Source: Nitrospira lenta (GTDB lineage: Bacteria; Nitrospirota; Nitrospiria; Nitrospirales; Nitrospiraceae). Taken from it: 11,850 nt of DNA. The stretch is from positions 1 to 11,850 of the forward strand of contig CAMDRK010000057.1 in assembly GCA_945906715.1 (NCBI GenBank), read 5' to 3'. Positions within the stretch are counted from its first letter, which is position 1. Each line of letters starts with the position of its first letter. The translations under genes and the position numbers were made by a program. Of this stretch, positions 7,185 through 11,850 are shown piece by piece. Below the pieces are notes generated by a model. That model was not told where the DNA came from. It searched no databases and saw only the letters and a program-made list of their open reading frames with translations.

Positions 7185-7898
7185 TCAACCCAACAATGCT
7201 TTCATCTCCCTCACGGCCTGGTCGAGACCCACCAGAACCGCTCGGGCAATGATGCTGTGACCGATGTTGTATTCGACGATTTCCGGAATATGGGTCAGTC
7301 GCGTCAGATTGCGATAGTCCAAGCCGTGTCCGGCATTGACGCCCATGCCGAGCTTGGAGGAGAGCTTCGCGGCCTGTGTAATCGCTTCGACTTCGTCGTC
7401 GGCATCTTTCGATTGTTTGGCATTCGCATACCGGCCCGTATGGAGTTCGATAAAATCGGCTGAGACTCTGTGCGCAGCTTTGACTTGCGCCAAATCCGGC
7501 TCGATGAAGAGGCTGACGGGAATGCTTGCCGCATGGAGCATGTTCACGATCTGCTGAATACGGTCTTTATGGCCGGCTACGTCCAGGCCCCCTTCAGTCG
7601 TGAGCTCCTGACGCTGTTCCGGGACGAGTGTGACGAGGTCCGGCTTGATCGCTATAGCAATTTTGGCCATCGTTTCGTCGGCAGCCATCTCCAGATCGAG
7701 CTTGGTGTGGATCAGTTCCCGCAAGAGGCGAAGATCGCGGTCTTGAATATGACGCCGATCTTCTCTGAGGTGGACGACGATACCATCGGCCCCTGCTAGC
7801 TCCACTAATACGGCGGCGGCAAGGGGGTCCGGGTCGGCACCACCACGGGCCTGCCGCAACGTGGCCACGTGGTCGATGTTCACCCCAAGTCGTGGCAC
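7185..7898 (-). CDS. pdxJ: Pyridoxine 5'-phosphate synthase PdxJ
   Basis: PdxJ condenses 1-deoxyxylulose 5-phosphate with 3-amino-2-oxopropyl phosphate to pyridoxine 5'-phosphate in the DXP-dependent vitamin B6 route. It is a cytoplasmic TIM barrel. The 237 residues are full length and begin with the signature 'LGVNIDHVATLRQARGG'. The expected active-site residues are present: H43 in 'HLREDRRHI', E70 in 'LDLEMA', E151 and H153 in 'ELHTGRYA', H191 in 'VNAGHGLDY', and the phosphate-binding 'EYNIGHSI' (209-216). The start is a GTG at 7898 preceded closely by GGAGGG; no in-frame ATG exists upstream. It is the first gene of the minus-strand unit, 149 bases before nnr. The product PLP precursor is the cofactor of the aminotransferase and threonine synthase encoded divergently, which is suggestive but may be coincidence. 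Confidence 0.97.
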   Translation of the reverse strand: MPRLGVNIDHVATLRQARGGADPDPLAAAVLVELAGADGIVVHLREDRRHIQDRDLRLLRELIHTKLDLEMAADETMAKIAIAIKPDLVTLVPEQRQELTTEGGLDVAGHKDRIQQIVNMLHAASIPVSLFIEPDLAQVKAAHRVSADFIELHTGRYANAKQSKDADDEVEAITQAAKLSSKLGMGVNAGHGLDYRNLTRLTHIPEIVEYNIGHSIIARAVLVGLDQAVREMKALLG

Positions 7899-8079
7899 GG
7901 ACCCTCCATTCTGTCATGTGGAGCAAGGAGAAACTGAGCTGCGCGATGAGTGCGAAAGGCGTTGCAGTTGTAACAGAAATTGACTGGGAGGGGCAAGGAC
8001 TGGGCGGGGGAGTGGTGACCGGTTGTTCCGGTCCTTCCAAAGGGTCGAGATACCGAACCCCACAGAATCACAACATAAT

Positions 8080-8109
8080 TTGACTAGATATGCTCTGCGC
8101 CATTAGAAT
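8080..8109 (+). promoter_or_regulatory. Predicted sigma70-type promoter of the alaC-hom-thrC-apgM unit
   Basis: TTGACT (8080-8085, five of six matches to the -35 consensus) is followed by an 18-base spacer and TAGAAT (8104-8109, five of six matches to the -10 consensus). Transcription would begin near 8116, about 67 bases before the GTG start of alaC. The call rests on consensus matching and on position in front of a four-gene unit. Confidence 0.6.
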
Positions 8110-8112
8110 AGG

Positions 8113-8146
8113 CCCCCTATACGGGGGAGGGCAATCACTTGATTGC
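8113..8146 (+). promoter_or_regulatory. Two tandem hairpins in the alaC leader
   Basis: CCCCC (8113-8117) can pair with GGGGG (8123-8127) over the loop TATAC. GCAATC (8131-8136) pairs perfectly with GATTGC (8141-8146) over ACTT. They sit at and just after the predicted transcript start and before the AGGGGA ribosome-binding site. Neither is followed by a U-run, so they are not terminators. They could protect the 5' end, bind a regulator as DNA, or be chance. Confidence 0.35.
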
Positions 8147-8182
8147 TTCCGATCGGTGTGAGGATGACTAACAGGGGATCTC

Positions 8183-9379
8183 GTGGGATTCGGCGACGGA
8201 TTTTATCGCATTAAACGGCTGCCGCCTTATGTGTTTGCCCAGGTGCAGAGCCTCAAGCTTGAGGCTCGTCAGAAGGGCGAAGACATTATCGATTTCGGAA
8301 TGGGAAACCCTGACCAACCGACACCGAGCCATATCGTCGAGAAGATGATCGAGGCAGCGAGGAAGGCGAAAAATCATCGCTATTCGGCCTCGCGCGGGAT
8401 TACAAAACTGCGGCATGCGATCACGGGATGGTACAAGCGGAATTACGATGTCGATCTGGACCCTGAGACCGAGACCATTGTTACCATCGGCTCCAAAGAA
8501 GGATTGGCGCATCTGGCTCTGGCCTTGATCGGCCCAGGCGACGTCGTTCTGACACCGACGCCGACCTATCCCATTCATATGTATAGCTTCATCATTGCGG
8601 GCGGAGAAGTCCGCGGGGTCGAGTTACGCCCGGACAGTGACTTCTTCGACGATTTACAGAGAGTCTATCGCCAGACGTTCCCAAGGCCGAAGATCTTGGT
8701 CATCAATTTTCCGCATAATCCTACCACCGCGGTGGTGGACCTCGGATTTTTCAAGAAGATCGTCGCCTTTGCCAAAGAACATAACGTGATCGTCATTCAT
8801 GACCTGGCCTATGCCGACTTGGTGTTCGATGGGTATAAGGCGCCGAGCTTCCTGCAGGCTCCCGGGGCGAAGGATGTCGGCGTCGAGTTCTATACCCTGT
8901 CCAAGGCCTACAACATGCCCGGTTGGCGCGTGGGATTTTGTTGCGGCAATCGCGAGGTCGTTGGAGCCCTGGCGAAGATCAAGAGTTACCTCGACTACGG
9001 TATTTTCCAGCCTCTTCAGATTGCCAGCGTCATTGCCCTCAATGGGCCGCAAGATTGTGTGAAGGAGACGGTGCTGCGCTACCAGAAGCGTCGCGACGTG
9101 TTGGTGAGCGGGCTGAATCGAATTGGATGGCAGGTGGACAAGCCTGTGGCGACCATGTTTGTCTGGGCCAGAATCCCGTTGCCCTATCGGTCTTCGGGGT
9201 CGTTGGAGTTTTCGAAGCTCCTGCTCCGCGAGGCGAAAGTGGCCGTGTCTCCCGGGATCGGATTCGGTGAAGGCGGAGATGAATATGTGCGGTTCGGCCT
9301 CGTCGAAAATGAACATCGGACAAGGCAAGCCGTGAGAGGCATTCGCAAGGCGCTAAAGCTTGAGGGGACGGAAGAGTGA
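8183..9379 (+). CDS. alaC: PLP-dependent aminotransferase, AlaC type (glutamate-pyruvate)
   Basis: This is a fold-type I class I/II aminotransferase of 398 residues, closely similar in pattern to E. coli AlaC over its length. Shared blocks include 'RLPPYVF', 'RGEDIIDF.MGNPD'-like 'KGEDIIDFGMGNPDQPTPSH' (31-50), 'YSASRGI' (67-73), 'TIGSKEGLAHL' (101-111), 'HDLAYADLVFDGYKAPS' (206-222), and 'TLSKAYNMPGWRVGF' with the PLP-binding K241. Near the C-terminus, 'VSPGIGFGEGGDEYVRF' includes the carboxylate-binding Arg. AlaC makes alanine from pyruvate with glutamate as donor. In this threonine gene context an aspartate or broader substrate range is possible, and sequence reading cannot separate these. 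The start is GTG 8183 behind AGGGGA. Its TGA overlaps the GTG of hom by four bases, so it is the first gene of the unit. Confidence 0.92.
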   Translation: MGFGDGFYRIKRLPPYVFAQVQSLKLEARQKGEDIIDFGMGNPDQPTPSHIVEKMIEAARKAKNHRYSASRGITKLRHAITGWYKRNYDVDLDPETETIVTIGSKEGLAHLALALIGPGDVVLTPTPTYPIHMYSFIIAGGEVRGVELRPDSDFFDDLQRVYRQTFPRPKILVINFPHNPTTAVVDLGFFKKIVAFAKEHNVIVIHDLAYADLVFDGYKAPSFLQAPGAKDVGVEFYTLSKAYNMPGWRVGFCCGNREVVGALAKIKSYLDYGIFQPLQIASVIALNGPQDCVKETVLRYQKRRDVLVSGLNRIGWQVDKPVATMFVWARIPLPYRSSGSLEFSKLLLREAKVAVSPGIGFGEGGDEYVRFGLVENEHRTRQAVRGIRKALKLEGTEE

Positions 9380-10689
9380 TTTCGCGCGTGGGCGTCGGCA
9401 TTATTGGATTCGGAACGGTCGGAACGGGCGTCGCGAAGATTCTCTTGGAGAATGCCGCGTTAATCAGCCGCCGGGTCGGTGTGCCGATCGAACTCGTCCG
9501 GATCGCAGATCTCGATGTGACGAGGGACCGAGGTCTTACCCTGCCGCCAGGGCTTCTCACGACCGATGCGAAACAGATTCTCACCGATCCGTCGATCGAC
9601 ATCGTCGTGGAGTTGATCGGGGGCTGCGATATTGCCAAACGCATTATTCTGGAATCCATTGCAGCAGGCAAACATGTCGTCACTGCCAATAAGGCCTTGC
9701 TTGCGTTACACGGAGAAGAAATATTTAGCGCCGCTTCCAGCAAGGGCGTCGACCTCGGCTTCGAAGCGAGCGTGGGCGGAGGGATTCCCGTCATCCAGGC
9801 CTTGAGGGAAGGGTTGGCGGCCAACACCATCCAATCCATTTATGGGATCATCAACGGGACGGCCAATTACATTCTCTCGCGCATGACCCATGAAGGCCAG
9901 AGTTTTGAGGCGGTACTCGACGCAGCGAAGCAGGCTGGGTATGCCGAAGCGGATCCAACATTCGATGTGGCCGGTATCGATTCGGCGCACAAGCTGGCGA
10001 TTCTGGCGGCATTGGCCTATGGAACGCCGGTCAATGTGAAAGAGGTATACACCGAGGGGATCACCCACATCACGCCGCTCGATATCGCGTACGCCAAAGA
10101 GTTCGGTTGTACGATCAAGTTGCTGGGCATTGCCAAATTGGTCGGCAACGAAGTCGAAGCCCGAGTGCATCCCACGATGCTGCCGTCCTCGTCTCCAATC
10201 GCCCAGGTCGAAGGAGTCTACAACGCGATTCAACTGGTTGGCGATGCCGTGGGCGACGTGGTGCTGTATGGCCGGGGCGCCGGCTCTATGCCGACCGGCA
10301 GTGCGGTGGTCGGCGATCTCGTTGCCATTGCGCGGAATCTGTTGAAAGGCGCGGTTGGGCGAGTGCCACCTGCTTCGTTCCGGCAGGACCAGCGTCGGCC
10401 GCTTCGGATGCGGACGATGGAAGAAATCAGCTCGCTCTACTACCTCCGGTTTATGGTATTGGACCGCCCCGGCGTCTTGTCGCAAATTGCAGGGGAGTTG
10501 GGCCGGTGTGGCATCAGTATCTCGTCCGTCCTCCAACAGGGGCGCCGCGAAGGGCAAACGGTTCCGGTTGTGATTAAGACCCATACCGCCATGGAGCGCG
10601 ATGTCCAAACGGCATTGCGCGCCATCAATCGCATGGCCTTCATTTCCGAGCCCACCACCTTGATCCGGGTCGAGGGTAAGGACGAGTAA
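9376..10689 (+). CDS. hom: Homoserine dehydrogenase with C-terminal ACT domain
   Basis: The enzyme reduces aspartate semialdehyde to homoserine with NAD(P)H, at the branch towards threonine and methionine. The 437 residues match the monofunctional long form. An N-terminal Rossmann fold carries 'GFGTVG' (11-16). 'VVTANKALLA' contains K106, and the catalytic block 'EADPTFDVAGIDSAHKLAIL' (191-210) contains D202 and K206. The two lysines sit where catalytic lysines are known in other homoserine dehydrogenases. 'FEASVGGGIPVI' (129-140) is the usual substrate-domain signature. A C-terminal ACT domain (about 355-435, 'YYLRFMVLDRPGVLSQIAGE') suggests allosteric feedback, by threonine in most relatives. 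The GTG start shares GTGA with the alaC stop, implying coupled translation. thrC follows after four bases. Confidence 0.97.
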   Translation: MISRVGVGIIGFGTVGTGVAKILLENAALISRRVGVPIELVRIADLDVTRDRGLTLPPGLLTTDAKQILTDPSIDIVVELIGGCDIAKRIILESIAAGKHVVTANKALLALHGEEIFSAASSKGVDLGFEASVGGGIPVIQALREGLAANTIQSIYGIINGTANYILSRMTHEGQSFEAVLDAAKQAGYAEADPTFDVAGIDSAHKLAILAALAYGTPVNVKEVYTEGITHITPLDIAYAKEFGCTIKLLGIAKLVGNEVEARVHPTMLPSSSPIAQVEGVYNAIQLVGDAVGDVVLYGRGAGSMPTGSAVVGDLVAIARNLLKGAVGRVPPASFRQDQRRPLRMRTMEEISSLYYLRFMVLDRPGVLSQIAGELGRCGISISSVLQQGRREGQTVPVVIKTHTAMERDVQTALRAINRMAFISEPTTLIRVEGKDE

Positions 10690-10693
10690 TGCG

Positions 10694-11752
10694 ATGAAGC
10701 GCTGGCATGGTGTGATCGAAGAATATCGAAAATTTCTGCCGGTGACTGACCAGACCCCCGTGGTGACGCTCGGAGAAGGCAACACGCCGCTTATCAAAGC
10801 GACAAGGTTGGCTCAGCAGATCGCCCCCGGCATCGATCTCTATCTCAAATTCGAAGGCATGAATCCGACGGGATCCTTCAAGGACCGCGGCATGACGATG
10901 GCCATTTCAAAGGCTGTTGAGTCCGGCGCCAAGGCGGTGATCTGCGCTTCGACTGGGAATACCTCCGCCTCCGCGGCAGCCTATGGCGCGCGGGCGGGAT
11001 TGGCGGTCTATGTATTGATTCCTGCCGGGAAGATTGCAATGGGGAAACTGTCCCAGGCCATGATGCATCAAGCCACAGTGATCCAGATTGAAGGAAATTT
11101 TGACCAGGCCTTGACCATCGTCAAAGAATTGTCTGCGTCCTACCACATCGAGCTGGTCAACTCGATCAATCCCTATCGGATCGAGGGGCAGAAAACCGCC
11201 GCGATGGAAGTCTGCGATCAGCTCGGTGATGCCCCGACGGTTCATGTGCTGCCAGTGGGGAATGCCGGCAACATTACCGCCTATTGGAAGGGGTACCGGG
11301 AGTATCGTGCGGCCAATCAATCCACGCGGCTGCCTCGGATGGTTGGATTTCAAGCGGCCGGCGCCGCGCCCATCGTGCTTGGCCGCATTGTGGAGAATCC
11401 GCAGACTGTGGCCACGGCGATTCGAATCGGCAATCCCGCCAGCTGGGAAACAGCGTTGAGTGCCGTGAAGGAATCCGCTGGCGCGATCGATTCGGTGACC
11501 GACGAAGAAATTCTCCAGGCCTATAGGGCGGTGGCGGCGACGGAGGGGGTCTTCTGTGAGCCGGCGTCGGCCGCTTCAGTTGCCGGCGTGATGAAGTTGA
11601 GCAAGCAGGGTGGGTTGCGTGAAGGCGAGGTAGTGGTCTGCACCTTGACCGGTCATGGATTGAAGGATGCCGACACAGCCATCAGCGTATCGACCCAACC
11701 AAAAACCGTTAGAGCGACGCGGGAGGATGTCGCTCGTCTTTTAAGGGTGTAG
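10694..11752 (+). CDS. thrC: Threonine synthase
   Basis: ThrC converts O-phospho-L-homoserine to threonine and phosphate, using PLP. The 352-residue length and motif order fit the shorter, Bacillus/thermophile-type threonine synthases. 'TPLIKATRL' (31-39) is followed by 'KFEGMNPTGSFKDRGM' (52-67) with the PLP-binding K63. Then come 'CASTGNTSASAAAYGARAG' (84-102), the phosphate-cradling 'PVGNAGNITAYWKGY' (187-201), 'EPASAASVAG', and the terminal 'CTLTGHGLKD'. The ATG at 10694 has TAAGGA about ten bases upstream and starts four bases after the hom stop. No thrB lies between hom and thrC. The next gene, 22 bases downstream, is an ApgM-type protein likely to supply the missing phosphorylation. 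Confidence 0.97.
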   Translation: MKRWHGVIEEYRKFLPVTDQTPVVTLGEGNTPLIKATRLAQQIAPGIDLYLKFEGMNPTGSFKDRGMTMAISKAVESGAKAVICASTGNTSASAAAYGARAGLAVYVLIPAGKIAMGKLSQAMMHQATVIQIEGNFDQALTIVKELSASYHIELVNSINPYRIEGQKTAAMEVCDQLGDAPTVHVLPVGNAGNITAYWKGYREYRAANQSTRLPRMVGFQAAGAAPIVLGRIVENPQTVATAIRIGNPASWETALSAVKESAGAIDSVTDEEILQAYRAVAATEGVFCEPASAASVAGVMKLSKQGGLREGEVVVCTLTGHGLKDADTAISVSTQPKTVRATREDVARLLRV

Positions 11753-11774
11753 ACACAATGAGCGCAGGGCCTTT

Positions 11775-11850
11775 ATGAAACATGTGATTCTCCATGCCGA
11801 CGGGATGGCAGACCATCCTCGGAAGGAATTGGGCGGACGGACTCCTCTAG
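11775..11850 (+). CDS. ApgM-type 2,3-bisphosphoglycerate-independent phosphoglycerate mutase family protein, N-terminal fragment (possible homoserine kinase)
   Basis: Only the first 25 codons are in the window. The start 'MKHVILHADGMADHP' followed by 'ELGGRTPL' is the characteristic opening of the archaeal-type cofactor-independent phosphoglycerate mutases (COG3635). These belong to the alkaline-phosphatase superfamily, where the Asp of 'DGMAD' is a metal ligand. ATG 11775 has GCAGGG upstream and lies 22 bases after thrC. Bacterial members found next to hom and thrC have been proposed, and in some species shown genetically, to act as homoserine kinases rather than as glycolytic mutases. Given that thrB is absent between hom and thrC, that role is my preferred inference here. 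A genuine phosphoglycerate mutase is the alternative. The part needed to judge is outside the window. Confidence 0.8.
   Translation, partial: MKHVILHADGMADHPRKELGGRTPL

Larger units (their letters stand above)
7899..8182. other. Divergent control region between pdxJ and alaC
   Basis: This 284-base spacer separates two divergent units. On the plus side it contains a clear promoter and two consecutive hairpins before alaC. On the minus side it holds the pdxJ leader, where GACCGG (8017-8022) pairs with CCGGTC (8028-8033). An alternative stem, AAGGACTGG (7995-8003) with CCGGTCCTT (8028-8036), uses the same right arm. No strong minus-strand promoter stands out. TTGCCC and TTACAA, 17 bases apart on the minus strand in the 7970-7998 area, are a weak candidate. 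Short frames here do not look coding. Confidence 0.6.

Noticed and set aside
6529..7260. 243-codon plus-strand frame opposite nnr and pdxJ
   Set aside because: It runs antisense across two well-supported genes, has low-quality composition and no family resemblance.
8131..8146. GCAATC/GATTGC hairpin as a transcription terminator or attenuator
   Set aside because: No U-run follows it and no leader peptide with a run of regulatory codons is present.
9706..10797. 363-codon open frame on the minus strand opposite hom and thrC
   Set aside because: It is a shadow of the hom coding frame in GC-rich DNA. It has no recognisable domain, and it conflicts with a certain gene.
11758..11778. Six-codon mini-frame (ATG to TGA) between thrC and the ApgM-type gene, ending as ATGA on its start
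   Set aside because: It is too short to distinguish from chance, and its start lacks a Shine-Dalgarno. The ApgM-type start has its own GCAGGG.

Overview
The window looks like ordinary chromosomal DNA of a Gram-negative-type bacterium with moderately high GC. Protein style and gene order (pdxJ-nnr-tsaE-lapA-mutS beside alaC-hom-thrC-apgM) suggest the phylum Nitrospirota, probably Nitrospira. That is an inference from recognition, not a search. I see no phage, IS element, CRISPR array, tRNA or rRNA.

Layout. (1) 1-243 is the C-terminal end of an M16 zinc peptidase cut by the window edge. (2) 244-594 is a gene-free, AT-richer stretch with a good sigma70-type promoter (375-403), a perfect palindrome at the expected transcript start (415-431) and a long leader that can fold. 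(3) 595-1104 and 1151-1822 are two consecutive genes for small exported proteins of unknown function. They are separated by an inverted repeat whose right arm covers the second gene's Shine-Dalgarno. A clear intrinsic terminator (1855-1885) closes the unit. (4) Converging on it from the right is a minus-strand gene string: pdxJ, nnr, tsaE, a LapA-domain membrane protein and mutS. From nnr onward these genes abut or overlap by 4-8 bases, which suggests an operon mixing vitamin B6 synthesis, NAD(P)H repair, tRNA t6A modification, a membrane protein and mismatch repair. (5) 7899-8182 is the divergent control region between pdxJ and alaC. It has a good plus-strand promoter and several hairpins. 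(6) 8183-11850 is a plus-strand amino-acid unit: an AlaC-type aminotransferase, homoserine dehydrogenase, threonine synthase and the start of an ApgM-type phosphoglycerate mutase family gene. Spacings of -4, 4 and 22 bases indicate one transcript.

How the genes work together. Homoserine dehydrogenase makes homoserine and threonine synthase uses O-phosphohomoserine, but no GHMP-type homoserine kinase (thrB) lies between them. The ApgM-family gene directly downstream is the natural candidate for the kinase step. The minus-strand operon is housekeeping. The least explained part is the pair of exported proteins with its own promoter, palindrome, structured leader, coupling hairpin and terminator. 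It is the best place to look for something new, but the sequence alone does not reveal its function.
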